A model generated the notes under the pieces. The model did no database searches. It was not told the origin of the DNA and worked only from the letters and a program-made list of their open reading frames with translations. DNA of 55,966 nucleotides from Acidobacteriaceae bacterium (lineage in GTDB: Bacteria; Acidobacteriota; Terriglobia; Terriglobales; Acidobacteriaceae). This document shows positions 44,858-52,811 of the stretch, piece after piece. Each line of letters starts with the position of its first letter. Within the stretch, counting starts at the first letter, position 1. The stretch lies in NCBI GenBank assembly GCA_003131585.1, contig PKVW01000060.1, positions 9,194 to 65,159 on the forward strand, given 5' to 3'. A program made the position numbers and the translations under genes.

Positions 44858-45859
44858 CTACTTGCGGAAGTGTTCCCATCCCCGTGCCTCAAGTTCGTAC
44901 CCGACGCCGGCGCGGTTCCTCAGGAATATCTTTCGCTGGCGCGTGATGTGCCCGATGTGGGCGATGGGTACTCCCGCAATGCGGGATGGGATGCATTTGC
45001 CGCGGGGCGCGGTGAACAGCAGTTCGTAGTCTTCCCCGCCGTGCAGCGCAAACTGTAGATCGACTTCCCGCGCCGGCTTGCCCAGGCTGGCCCGGGGGAT
45101 GCCTTCTGCCTGAACCTCCGCACCCACGCCGCTTTCTTCACATAGGTGGGCCAGGTCGGTCGAGAGACCGTCGCTGGTATCGATCATCGCGGAGGCCAGA
45201 CCCTTCTCGCGCAGAACGCGGCCCAGCTCAATTCGCGGCTCAGGGAAGAAATGCCGCGGATACTCCCGGGGATTCAACTTCCGCCTGGGCTTTTTCCGCA
45301 TTTCTTTTCGCATCAACCAGACTGCCGCAGCCGAGCCTCCGAGTTCCCCGCTTACATAGATGCGGTCGCCGGGCCGCGCCCCCGAGCGCAACATGGCCTT
45401 CCCCCGCGGCGCGGTTCCCACGACAACAACATCCGCCAGAATTCCATTGGGCGACTCCCCCGTGTCGCCGCCTGCCAGAGTCACGCCGTATCTGTCCGCC
45501 AGGTTGATCAAGCTGCGCGCAAAGCGGCCCACCCAGCTCTGCGGCAGGTCGCGCGGCAGCGCTAGCGAAAGAAACGCCGCCACCGGCTCCCCGCCCATGG
45601 CCGCGATGTCGCTCAGCCCTCGCGCCAGGCATCGGTGTCCCACCGATTCCGCCGAATGCCAGTCCCGCCGGAAGTGGATTCCCTCCAGGGTGAAGTCCGT
45701 CGTAACCAGAGTGTCGTTTTCCTTGCCCCGTTTCTTGCCTCGGCCCGGCAGAAGTCGCAACACGGCGCAGTCGTCTCCGATTCCAGTCGGAATGGCAGCA
45801 TTCGTCGCAGCCCTCGCCATGCGGCGAATTCGGGCAATCAGCGCTTTTTCGGCAATCAC
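44858..45859 (-). CDS. thiL: Thiamine-monophosphate kinase
   Basis: A protein of about 333 residues. ThiL phosphorylates thiamine monophosphate to thiamine pyrophosphate. Seen: GIGDDCAVLRL, TLVTTDFTLEGIHFRRDWHSAESVGHRCLARGLSDIAAMGG, LAGGDTGESPNG, and MIDTSDGLSTDLAHLCEESG, then GGEDYELLFTA. The family sequence starts near IAEKALIARIRRMA, so I prefer the GTG at 45859 (another GTG at 45862) over the ATG at 45904. No other thiamine gene is nearby. Confidence 0.92.
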   Translation of the reverse strand: MIAEKALIARIRRMARAATNAAIPTGIGDDCAVLRLLPGRGKKRGKENDTLVTTDFTLEGIHFRRDWHSAESVGHRCLARGLSDIAAMGGEPVAAFLSLALPRDLPQSWVGRFARSLINLADRYGVTLAGGDTGESPNGILADVVVVGTAPRGKAMLRSGARPGDRIYVSGELGGSAAAVWLMRKEMRKKPRRKLNPREYPRHFFPEPRIELGRVLREKGLASAMIDTSDGLSTDLAHLCEESGVGAEVQAEGIPRASLGKPAREVDLQFALHGGEDYELLFTAPRGKCIPSRIAGVPIAHIGHITRQRKIFLRNRAGVGYELEARGWEHFRK

Positions 45860-46283
45860 CACGGCAACTACTATAAGCGAGGTCCACCTAGCGATGCTGC
45901 CCATCGTTCCCAGGGCTCACCAAGCCTGAAACAGTCTGCCCGACGCCTCGAAGTAACTCGTCCCCCGGTGGCATTCGATTACCCCTCTTAGGTAACTTCT
46001 AATGTCCCTCCGCGTCGTTGACAGGGGGAACCTAGTTTGTTACCTTTTACCAGTCATTAACAAAACCTTAGCTGGGCTAAGTTCTGCATCCCGTAGGAAT
46101 TGCAGACGAGAGGTTTTCGGCTTGGTCCTCGGTTCCGGTAGGAAAAGGGCACGTTAAGAATCTCCATTCCCAAGATGGGAAGCGTAGCCCGAAAAATCAG
46201 GTAGTCCGAACAGGCTTTCTGCAACCTCAGAACTTTGCCTGGAGTTCCGGCCCTGATCATTCAAAAGGGAAGAAGGACGGCAT
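45860..46283. other. Divergent intergenic region with structured leader
   Basis: This 424-bp region between thiL and the M23 gene holds a good plus-strand promoter (46018-46046), then at least three stem-loops before the M23 start: CTTAGC-TGG-GCTAAG (about 46068-46082), TCTGCA/TGCAGA (about 46084-46107), TTCCC-AAGAT-GGGAA (about 46167-46181). The leader is about 230 nt. I do not recognise a riboswitch. Confidence 0.5.
46018..46046 (+). promoter_or_regulatory. Promoter upstream of the M23 peptidase gene
   Basis: TTGACA (46018-46023), a 17-bp spacer and TACCTT (46041-46046). The -35 box is a perfect match and the spacing is ideal; the -10 box is only moderate. Confidence 0.5.
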
Positions 46284-47195
46284 TTGCAGAAGCGCTTTTA
46301 CATCCTTTTCGTGGCTCGCGGGGACGACGGGCAGTTGCGCAAGATCTCCATCCCGGTCCAATACCTGTATGTATTTGTAGTCGGAGCGGCGATTGTATTC
46401 CTCAGTCTCACCGGGATTGCCAGTTCTTATACGCGCATGCTGCTCAAGGTCTCGCACTACAACGAACTGCGCACCGAAAAAGAGCAGCTCAAGGATCGTT
46501 ATTCCCGGCTGGAAGAGGTCGCCAAGGAGCGCGACGTCCAAGTCGCTTCTCTGGGCTCGATCGCCAGTGAAGTATCCGCTCTTTACGGATTGAAGTCGCG
46601 GCCCATGCTGGTCACGGCCTCGCAGCAGCAAATCCAAGACGCCGACGTCACTTCTTCGCTGGACCAGCTTGGCGCCCTGCGCGCTTCCGCCCTCACCGGC
46701 GCCGCCACGGTTGGCATCAGCCTCGGCATGACGCGCAACGCCACCACTGCCGACTGGTTCCGCGCCAACTCCGCGCCCAACCTCTGGCCGGTCGAGGGCC
46801 AGGTCACCGGCAGCTTCGGTGAGCGCATCGACCCATTTAACGGGGAAGGCGCCTTTCACAGCGGCGTGGATATTGGCAGCACTTACGGCCACCCGATCAT
46901 CGCGCCCGCCGATGGCGTGGTCACCTTCGCCGACTTCCTTGGCGGATACGGCAAGGCCATCATGGTGGATCATGGCCACGGCATCTCCACCCGCTACGGC
47001 CACCTTTCCGGCTACGCTGTCGCACCCGGACAGCAGGTCCATCGCGGCGACACCATCGGCTATGTCGGCCTCAGCGGCCGCTCGACTGGGCCCCACCTCC
47101 ACTACGAAGTCCGCATCAACGACACTCCGGTCAATCCTTACAAATACCTTCGCATGACCGTCGCCCACAGCGGCGGCTTCCAGACCGGCAGCTAG
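46284..47195 (+). CDS. M23 (LytM-type) peptidase, membrane-anchored
   Basis: A 303-residue protein. The TTG at 46284 is the only start that leaves the N-terminal membrane helix (about 28-50, YLYVFVVGAAIVFLSLTGIA) intact. A coiled coil follows (about 55-90, NELRTEKEQLKDRYSRLEEVAK). The C-terminal LytM domain has the zinc motifs HSGVDIGS and GPHLHYEVR and a GDTIGYVGLSG turn. All key residues are present, so it may be an active cell-wall hydrolase of the DipM/MepM sort rather than an EnvC-like activator. A structured leader precedes it and a repeat element follows, running up to cysE. Confidence 0.9.
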   Translation: MQKRFYILFVARGDDGQLRKISIPVQYLYVFVVGAAIVFLSLTGIASSYTRMLLKVSHYNELRTEKEQLKDRYSRLEEVAKERDVQVASLGSIASEVSALYGLKSRPMLVTASQQQIQDADVTSSLDQLGALRASALTGAATVGISLGMTRNATTADWFRANSAPNLWPVEGQVTGSFGERIDPFNGEGAFHSGVDIGSTYGHPIIAPADGVVTFADFLGGYGKAIMVDHGHGISTRYGHLSGYAVAPGQQVHRGDTIGYVGLSGRSTGPHLHYEVRINDTPVNPYKYLRMTVAHSGGFQTGS

Positions 47196-47203
47196 AGCAC
47201 CTC

Positions 47204-47375
47204 GCAGTTCTCAGTTCTCAGCCCTTGCACTCTTTCCCTCGCTAGGCTACGTTCATGAGGAAGAAGAAAGAAAGTTTCAATCCCGGTTCTCCGTTCTCAG
47301 TAACGGCGCGCAAACGCCAATCTGAGAAGCAAGCACTCTGAAGGGTTTTACTGAGAACTGAGAACCGAGAACTGC
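47204..47375. repeat. Inverted-arm repeat element between M23 gene and cysE
   Basis: Left arm gcagttctcagttctcag (47204-47221), a middle copy ggttctccgttctcag (about 47284-47299) and right arm ctgagaactgagaaccgagaactgc (47351-47375, quoted in two pieces: ctgagaactgag, aaccgagaactgc). The element fills the gap and ends 3 bp before the cysE ATG. Confidence 0.82.
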
Positions 47376-47378
47376 CCC

Positions 47379-48116
47379 ATGACCAGCTTCTTCCACTCGG
47401 TGCGCGAGGACGTTGCCGCTGTCTTCGAGTCGGACCCCGCTGCCCGCTCCTATCTCGAAGTCCTCATCTGCTATCCGGGTCTGCATGCAGTGTGGGCGCA
47501 TCACTTGAGCCACTGGCTCTGGGGCCACGGCATGCGCTTCCCGGCGAGATTCGTTTCGCAAGTGGCTCGACTGTTCACTGGGATTGAGATTCATCCCGGC
47601 GCAGAGATTGGACGGCGTCTCTTTATCGATCACGGCATGGGCACGGTGATCGGCGAAACGGCCATTGTCGGCGACGACGTCACGCTCTACCAGGGTGTGA
47701 CCCTGGGCGGAACCGGCAAAGAGAAGGGCAAGCGCCATCCAACCATCGGCAACAACATCTCGATCGGCTCCGGCGCAAAGCTGCTGGGCAACATCACGAT
47801 CGGGGACAACTGCCGCGTGGGCGCGGGCTCGGTCGTGCTGCGGAGTGTCCCGGCCAATTCCACGATTGTGGGCGTGCCGGGACACATCGTTCTGCGCGAC
47901 GGCAAACGCGTCGTCATCACCGACCCCAAGGACATTCGCGACCCGCTGTCCGACGTAATCATCAAGTTGGCGGCGGAAGTGCATGAGCTGCGCGAGAAGT
48001 TTCAGGACCATTCGCACGCAGCGCTGGGCGCTGAGCCTGACCTGAGAATCGATGAAGGGACGGCGGCGCCGAATATCTCTCCCCAAGACCTGTTCCAGGA
48101 CGATTACCAGATCTGA
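47379..48116 (+). CDS. cysE: Serine O-acetyltransferase
   Basis: A 245-residue CysE making O-acetylserine from serine and acetyl-CoA. The N-terminal helical part has [30 protein letters not shown]. The left-handed beta-helix shows hexapeptides [43 protein letters not shown] and [30 protein letters not shown], with the catalytic His in FIDHGMG. Its product could feed cysteine synthesis in this genome, though the CysM-type enzyme here probably prefers O-phosphoserine. Stop codon and repeat element (48120) are 3 bp apart. Confidence 0.95.
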   Translation: MTSFFHSVREDVAAVFESDPAARSYLEVLICYPGLHAVWAHHLSHWLWGHGMRFPARFVSQVARLFTGIEIHPGAEIGRRLFIDHGMGTVIGETAIVGDDVTLYQGVTLGGTGKEKGKRHPTIGNNISIGSGAKLLGNITIGDNCRVGAGSVVLRSVPANSTIVGVPGHIVLRDGKRVVITDPKDIRDPLSDVIIKLAAEVHELREKFQDHSHAALGAEPDLRIDEGTAAPNISPQDLFQDDYQI

Positions 48117-48119
48117 AAG

Positions 48120-48220
48120 GCAGTGGCCAGTGGCCAGTGATCAGTGGTCAGTGGCCAGTAAAACCAGCCCGTCAACTAGGTCGTTTTCACTGGACACTGA
48201 TCACTGGACACTGATCACTG
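48120..48220. repeat. Inverted-arm repeat element between convergent genes
   Basis: The left arm (48120-48160) is made of cagtggcc / cagtgatc / cagtggtc units. The right arm (48188-48220) is made of cactggaca / ctgatcactg units, in inverted order. A loop with ttttcact precedes the right arm. It starts 3 bp after the cysE stop and ends at the stop codon of the convergent gene. Confidence 0.88.
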
Positions 48221-48222
48221 CG

Positions 48223-48615
48223 CTACTGCCTTAGTCCCATCCAGCTTTCCGAAATCACCAGCGAGTTGCCGGGATTGTGCGGGTCGTACTTCACCGAGGT
48301 GTGCAGCCCCAGCCGGCAGGAATGCAGGTTAATCCACTGGCGCAGGTAGGTAACGTCCTGCGAGCACTCGTACGACACACCCGCGACGTCATATTTGTAG
48401 ATGAGCAACACGGCGGCGTGATGGCCGTTGTTCGGTGGCAATTCCTGTACATCGATGACGGTGCCGTCGGTGATGCGCCCGATGCCGTCAAGCCAGGTGC
48501 GTCGTTCGCGCTCCAGATCAGCCGGCCCCTTGGGCTTGCGCCGCAATAGCGCGTAGACCCCAAGAGCAACCGCGCTGCCCACAGCAACCAGCGAATAGAG
48601 ACTGAATGAATCCAT
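48223..48615 (-). CDS. Conserved membrane protein of unknown function
   Basis: A 130-residue protein. I start at ATG 48615 (MDSFSLYS), giving a membrane helix near the N-terminus (about 6-22, LVAVGSAVALGVYALL). The soluble part contains LDGIGRITDGTVIDVQELPPN and VLLIYKYDVAGVSYECSQDVTYL, with two Cys, then SVKYDPHNPGNSLVISE. This resembles the beta-rich DUF3592 domain of small bacterial membrane proteins, but the match is only by eye. Its stop codon borders the repeat at 48120-48220. Confidence 0.72.
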   Translation of the reverse strand: MDSFSLYSLVAVGSAVALGVYALLRRKPKGPADLERERRTWLDGIGRITDGTVIDVQELPPNNGHHAAVLLIYKYDVAGVSYECSQDVTYLRQWINLHSCRLGLHTSVKYDPHNPGNSLVISESWMGLRQ

Positions 48616-48893
48616 ACTGAGGGTATAGAGACGGCCCGCGTAACCGCCAACTACGTTTTCGTTATCAGCATATGACGGAAGCGCCATCTGCGGAAGTGGA
48701 CGCAGAGTTACCGAGGTGCCACCGAGGCGCCAGCCTGTGGAAATCCGGCCTGGTGAAGATAACAGCGCGGAGCAAGTGAGATTCGTGGCAGGGCAGGCCT
48801 TCAGGCATGCCGTACGGGCCGCGCTCTCAGACCGCCTTCAGGCGCGGGTTCTAGACCGGAGTTCCCAGAGCGGGATGCGCGTGGTGCTTCGCT

Positions 48894-49343
48894 CTATTCC
48901 TGCTTACAGACGAAGTCTCTAGCCATCGCTCCGAAGCCGCCTTCCGCCAACTGTCCGAACTGATCGTCGTGGCGAGTCTTTTTGCTGACCACAAGTTTGC
49001 CACCTCGGTCGCGGGAATAGAACCATTCCGAGTTCGTCACAACGCTCGGCACGGCGCTGCCGCCGGCGCAGTTGAAGCGAACCCGCGCCCGCAGTTCCAC
49101 GAAGGGACCACCCTGCGGCAGTTTGGTGGGTTCTTTGTATTCGACGCGGATCCAGGCGGTGCGCAGACCGTGCTTCTGGGCTGAAACCGAGCTGACCAAA
49201 ACCTGATCGCCGCCGGCGGTAGCGCCAATCTGCCGCCAATCCCCAGCAGCCAGCGCGACCAGCCCGACAAGCAGAACCGGGGCCAGCACCACGGCAAAGA
49301 GGATGAAGAGGCCTTTCTTCACTGGGGATGGGGGTAAGGCCAT
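48894..49343 (-). CDS. Membrane-anchored surface-adhesin-E-like protein
   Basis: A protein of about 149 residues starting at ATG 49343. The N-terminal helix (about 12-33, LFILFAVVLAPVLLVGLVALAA) anchors it. The rest (AWIRVEYKEP, FVELRARVRFNCAGGSA, EWFYSRDRGGKLVVSKKT, then AMARDFVCK) follows the pattern of surface-adhesin protein E domains: a W near the start, an internal FxC, and a Cys at the very end. Function unknown in this group. An upstream ATG at 49370 is possible. Confidence 0.75.
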   Translation of the reverse strand: MALPPSPVKKGLFILFAVVLAPVLLVGLVALAAGDWRQIGATAGGDQVLVSSVSAQKHGLRTAWIRVEYKEPTKLPQGGPFVELRARVRFNCAGGSAVPSVVTNSEWFYSRDRGGKLVVSKKTRHDDQFGQLAEGGFGAMARDFVCKQE

Positions 49344-49484
49344 AAGCACGCCGGAGACACTTTGTTCCAAAAGTGTATTTCTGTCAACTCGGGGCGGCTG
49401 CCGAAAGGCTGCTCAATAAAAGTCCGGGATGCAACTGGCGAATCGTCTGCTATGGTTGTTGGCTGCGACGAGGATCAGTTCCCC

Positions 49485-50021
49485 ATGGAAACCCTTCACA
49501 CCACAAACATGGACTCGGCGATTGGACCGTTGTTTCTGGCAGCTTCCAGTCACGGACTGGTTGCCCTGGAATTCGACGCCAGGTTGCCGGGACAGCAATC
49601 GATTCGTCCGAACCCTCGTCATCTTCGCGAAGAACAAGAAGGCTTCCGGTTCGAGGATTCCGCTCGCCGGATGCGGCCTTACTTCACTGAGCTCGAAGAA
49701 TATTTCGCTGGCAGGCGGCGCGAGTTCACCTTTCCGCTCGACCTTCGCGGCACAGATTTCCAGCTTGCCTGCTGGCGGGCGCTGCTGGCGATTCCGTACG
49801 GAGAGACCCGCAGCTACGCGGACATCGCCCGCGCCGTCGGCAAGCCAAATGCGTTTCGCGCCGTGGGCATGGCCAACAATCGCAACCCGATGGCGATCGT
49901 CGTCCCCTGCCATCGCGTGATCGCCTCCGATGGCACGCTCTGCGGCTACGGTGGCGGCCTCGATGTGAAGCGAAAACTGCTGGAACTCGAAGGCGCACTG
50001 AGCGGTACGCTGGCGGCGTAG
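49485..50021 (+). CDS. ogt: Methylated-DNA-[protein]-cysteine S-methyltransferase
   Basis: A 178-residue MGMT/Ogt-type protein. Start ATG 49485 has GAGGA about 10 nt upstream. The active-site motif PCHRVIASDG carries the acceptor Cys; GTDFQLACWRALLAIPYGETRSYADIARAVGKPNAFRAVGMANN is diagnostic for the DNA-binding domain. It removes methyl groups from O6-methylguanine and is consumed in the reaction. Full length. Its stop codon begins a 15-bp tandem repeat. Confidence 0.93.
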   Translation: METLHTTNMDSAIGPLFLAASSHGLVALEFDARLPGQQSIRPNPRHLREEQEGFRFEDSARRMRPYFTELEEYFAGRRREFTFPLDLRGTDFQLACWRALLAIPYGETRSYADIARAVGKPNAFRAVGMANNRNPMAIVVPCHRVIASDGTLCGYGGGLDVKRKLLELEGALSGTLAA

Positions 50022-50047
50022 AGATTTTGGAGTAAGAGATTTGGAGT
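50018..50047. repeat. 15-bp tandem repeat at the ogt stop codon
   Basis: gtagagattttggag (50018-50032) and gtaagagatttggag (50033-50047), followed by gtagggg. The stop codon TAG of ogt lies in the first unit. Confidence 0.75.
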
Positions 50048-50268
50048 AGGGGTACAGATTGCCGATGGAGACGTCTATCACCCCAGGTTTTCAATCGGCA
50101 GGATTTCAATCGACAATCAGCAATCCACAGTTTTTTTGTTGGGCGCCGCCGCTGACAGCAATGCCCCGTGCGGCGATTTCGAGGGCGCTCCCGGCGCGAA
50201 GAAACTCCGGATCAAGCCCCAGTAGGCGGCGATTTCGGGTCGCTCCACGGGCGAGATCAATCGATTTA

Positions 50269-50293
50269 GGTAATTATCCCTTGACAGTAGGTA
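50269..50293 (+). repeat. Left terminal inverted repeat of the IS1595-type element
   Basis: ggtaattatcccttgacagt, then aggta. It is the exact reverse complement of 52339-52363. The TTGACA in it can serve as a -35 box facing inward. Confidence 0.95.
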
Positions 50294-50361
50294 TTTCACA
50301 ATTCAATACTGTAACCCTATCGCCGGGTAAATTCCACGTCGAAAGGGGCTACGATCCTACT

Positions 50362-51357
50362 GTGCGCGTCCCCGATAATATCTTCAAGGGCATTGCTTTT
50401 ATTGGCGAAGTGGCGGGTCGGGATACATCCGGTCGCGCGCACGGCGATCTTTACGGTACGGGATTCTTTGTGCAGGTCGCTAGTCCGAGATTTCCGCATC
50501 TGCGCTTCGCCTATATCGTCACCGCGAAGCACGTTATTGCCGATCTCAAAGATAGAGAAATTTACATTTTAGTGAATGACACAGAGGGAGGCGTAACTCA
50601 GTTAGCCCGCATCGGGCCTACATGGTGGCTGCATCCCGATGACTCGCCAACATCCTACATAGACGTTGCTGTCCGTCAGGTAGGATTTCAAAACAATGTT
50701 GACCTGTTCGCAGTGACAGAAAAAGATTTCATAACGAAGGAGGCAATCAAAACGGGATATGTGGCTCTGGGAGATGAGGTATTTATGACGGGGCTGTTTT
50801 CTCCAGCTCCTGGAACCAAGCGCAATATGCCCATTATCCGACATGGCAATGTGGCTATGTTTCCAGAGGATCAAATCCAAACAGAATTTGGCTTCGCGGA
50901 TGCATACCTAGTTGAAGCAAGATCAATCGGAGGCCTAAGCGGGTCGCCTGTTTTCGTGCGTCCCCCTCTGCGCTACGGCATTGAAATGCCAGAAGGCTCT
51001 ACCGCTTATTTTGATGCCATCGGCAAGTTTGGTCTGCTGGGGTTGATGCACGGTCACTGGGACATTAAGGAAAGCAAGATCAATGATCCGCAGATAGAGC
51101 ATGACCAGAAGCGTGGCGTTAATCTCGGCATCGGCATTGTAATTCCCGCGACAAAAATTCTTGAAACAATCAATCAGACAGGATTGGCTGTGTTGAGGAA
51201 GTTAGGCGAAGAAAATATGGCTAGACAAAATAAAAGCGTTCCAGGTGCGGATTCGATAAGAAAGCCCGAGTCAGATGCCGAAAAAGCAACTTTTACGAAG
51301 GAAGACTTCGAGGCTGCATTAAGGCAAGCCTCGCGCAAGAAGTCCGACCAAATTTAG
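50362..51357 (+). CDS. Trypsin-like serine protease carried by the insertion sequence
   Basis: A 331-residue protein entirely within the element. I start at GTG 50362; the open frame runs through the terminal repeat into host DNA because no stop intervenes, but host codons should not count. The catalytic triad of chymotrypsin-fold proteases is visible: His57 in VTAKHVIAD, Asp101 in YIDVAV, Ser193 in GGLSGSPVFV. GTGFFV near residue 33 fits the strand before the His. The C-terminal 60 residues are charged and probably disordered. There is no signal peptide, so it acts inside the cell. Its function as a passenger is unknown; a role in defence or regulation is speculation. Confidence 0.85.
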   Translation: MRVPDNIFKGIAFIGEVAGRDTSGRAHGDLYGTGFFVQVASPRFPHLRFAYIVTAKHVIADLKDREIYILVNDTEGGVTQLARIGPTWWLHPDDSPTSYIDVAVRQVGFQNNVDLFAVTEKDFITKEAIKTGYVALGDEVFMTGLFSPAPGTKRNMPIIRHGNVAMFPEDQIQTEFGFADAYLVEARSIGGLSGSPVFVRPPLRYGIEMPEGSTAYFDAIGKFGLLGLMHGHWDIKESKINDPQIEHDQKRGVNLGIGIVIPATKILETINQTGLAVLRKLGEENMARQNKSVPGADSIRKPESDAEKATFTKEDFEAALRQASRKKSDQI

Positions 51358-51361
51358 ACAG

Positions 51362-52297
51362 TCAGAATGGTTCGAGCATCGGCACATCGCGGCGCACAAC
51401 GGCATCGCGCTTCTCGATTCGCTGAATGAAGCTGAGGAACATCGGTTGCGTGTCGAAGCGCCGATTGTAACGAAAGCTGTACTCGTTTAAGTAGCTTTGC
51501 AAATAATGACGGCCAACATTGTGATAAACACCACCAATGCCGCGCTTTATCAAGCTCCAGAATCCTTCCAGCGTATTGGTGTGGGCATCGCCAGCGACGT
51601 AGACCCTCTCTGTGTGCCGGACCCGATGGTGATGGTAACCGCGAACGCCAAGCCCGTTGTAGACGTTGTATTCATCCGTGAAAACCACATTGCGTGGCAT
51701 GACATGCTCACGGATCAAGGGATAGATGGTTTCGATTTTTGTGTCCTGCGCGACGAAAGCGCGGACGTTGCCTTTGCGCTCGGCCATGCCAATGATTGGA
51801 GTCTTGGTAGCAACAGAGCGGCCCGGCTTGCCGCCCCTTCCGCCGAAATAGGTTTCGTCAACTTCGACTCCCTTACCTCTGCCCCCAAGAGGGGTGACGG
51901 GGGTTTCCTCCAGCATGGAGCGAATCTGTTTGAACATGCGCCATGCGGTTTTGTAGGTAACACCAGTCTCGCGCTGAATCTGTTTCGCGCTGATGCCGCA
52001 CCGCGTTTGGGCCATGAGATAGATCGCATAGAACCAAGTCGTGAGCGGAGTGGGCGATTTGTGGAAGATCGTGCCAGCGGTCGGGTGAACGTGATGGCCG
52101 CAATGGTCGCAAGAGTAAGACGGACGGCTCACAACGCGATGGTGTTTGGTGACCGCTTCGCAGGCATTGCAGTAGATGCCCTCTGGGTAGAGGCGATTGC
52201 GAAGCCACTCAAGGCAGGTTGCATCGTCCGGGAACTGTTTCTGGAAATCTTTCAGCGTGTACGGCAGCATGTTCGGCTTGCGGTTGTTATGGGCCAT
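51362..52297 (-). CDS. IS1595-family transposase (ISXO2-like)
   Basis: A 311-residue transposase. The N-terminal zinc ribbon has Cys43, Cys46, Cys63 and Cys66 (CNAC, CDHC). A helix-turn-helix region follows (GISAKQIQRETGVTYKTAWRMFKQIR). The DDE core has Asp147 in VEVDETYFGG, Asp208 in VFTDEYNVYNG and the HTNTLEGFWSLIKRG segment with Asn241 and Glu244. This is the IS1595 (ISXO2-like) pattern. It is transcribed from a promoter that uses TTGACA of the right terminal repeat. Intact. Confidence 0.95.
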   Translation of the reverse strand: MAHNNRKPNMLPYTLKDFQKQFPDDATCLEWLRNRLYPEGIYCNACEAVTKHHRVVSRPSYSCDHCGHHVHPTAGTIFHKSPTPLTTWFYAIYLMAQTRCGISAKQIQRETGVTYKTAWRMFKQIRSMLEETPVTPLGGRGKGVEVDETYFGGRGGKPGRSVATKTPIIGMAERKGNVRAFVAQDTKIETIYPLIREHVMPRNVVFTDEYNVYNGLGVRGYHHHRVRHTERVYVAGDAHTNTLEGFWSLIKRGIGGVYHNVGRHYLQSYLNEYSFRYNRRFDTQPMFLSFIQRIEKRDAVVRRDVPMLEPF

Positions 52298-52321
52298 TTG
52301 GGTTACCTACTGTCAGGTAAA

Positions 52322-52351
52322 ATCCTACCAAATGAGCATACCTACTGTCAA
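52322..52351 (-). promoter_or_regulatory. Transposase promoter built on the right terminal repeat
   Basis: On the minus strand TTGACA (52351-52346, inside the repeat), an 18-bp spacer and TAGGAT (52327-52322). A second acctactgtca-type repeat (about 52306-52316) lies between it and the transposase ATG, likely a transposase binding site that allows self-control. Confidence 0.65.
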
Positions 52352-52363
52352 GGGATAATTACC
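52339..52363 (-). repeat. Right terminal inverted repeat of the IS1595-type element
   Basis: tacctactgtcaagggat, then aattacc; followed by the target duplication tcgattta. Confidence 0.95.
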
Positions 52364-52522
52364 TCGATTTAACTTGCCGGATTAAGTGCTGTGTTTTGAG
52401 TGAGATACGGACCTAGTTTTCCACATACCACGCCTCCTGTAAGGGCCGGGAAATAATGGGTTTGACGGGTTAAGCACCATCGCTTGTGCAATCTACCCCT
52501 GCTTGCCTTCGAACTGGCGTAA

Positions 52523-52545
52523 GATATACAATTGCTGTGTATATC
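52523..52545. promoter_or_regulatory. Operator of the second toxin-antitoxin operon
   Basis: gatataca (52523-52530) and tgtatatc (52538-52545) are perfect inverted half-sites separated by 7 bp, just upstream of the antitoxin ATG at 52560. This is the expected place for autorepression by the AbrB-type antitoxin. Confidence 0.65.
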
Positions 52546-52559
52546 CAAGAGGAGCGCGT

Positions 52560-52811
52560 ATGCAGGTTTCGAAGTGGGGAAACAGCCTGGCAATTCGTTT
52601 ACCCGCCGCGGTCGTGGAAGCGCTGGAATTGAAAGAAGGCGACGATATCGAGATTCGAGTTGCTGGCGAACGCGTGTTCGAAGTGGGCCGCGATGAGAGC
52701 CGGCAACGCGCCCTGGAGACTCTGCGCAAGTTGAGCCGTCCCTTGCCGGCCGGGTTTGTCTTCGACCGCGAAGAAGCACATGAGCGAGGAAGCAGGAGCG
52801 ATGAGCGCTAA
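52560..52811 (+). CDS. AbrB/MazE-family antitoxin
   Basis: An 83-residue protein starting at ATG 52560 with GAGG upstream. The N-terminal fold reads MQVSKWGNSLAIRLPAAVVEALELKEGDDIEIRV, the swapped-hairpin AbrB/MazE DNA-binding domain. The C-terminus (ALETLRKLSRPLPAGFVFDREEAHERG) is the partner-binding arm. Its stop codon overlaps the start of the toxin gene (ATGAGCGCTAA). A perfect inverted repeat upstream is the probable operator. Function inferred from family and order. Confidence 0.87.
   Translation: MQVSKWGNSLAIRLPAAVVEALELKEGDDIEIRVAGERVFEVGRDESRQRALETLRKLSRPLPAGFVFDREEAHERGSRSDER

Larger units (their letters stand above)
50269..52363. mobile_element. Complete IS1595-type insertion sequence with serine-protease passenger
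   Basis: The element is 2095 bp and is bounded by perfect 25-bp inverted repeats (50269-50293 and 52339-52363; sequence ggtaattatcccttgac, then agtaggta). It is flanked by the 8-bp target duplication tcgattta (50261-50268 and 52364-52371), as expected for the IS1595 family. It carries a DDE transposase (51362-52297, minus) and a trypsin-like protease gene (50362-51357, plus), tail to tail. No internal frameshift or stop is visible, so it may be recent or still active. IS1595 members carrying passenger genes are known. Confidence 0.95.

Noticed and set aside
45905-46283. Known riboswitch (cobalamin, c-di-GMP, TPP) or 6S RNA in the M23 leader
   Set aside because: None of the conserved core sequences of these classes could be found by eye.
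50059-50361. N-terminal extension of the IS-borne protease through the terminal repeat into host DNA
   Set aside because: The extension is made of host intergenic sequence and repeat arms. The mobile gene must carry its own start, and GTG 50362 fits.
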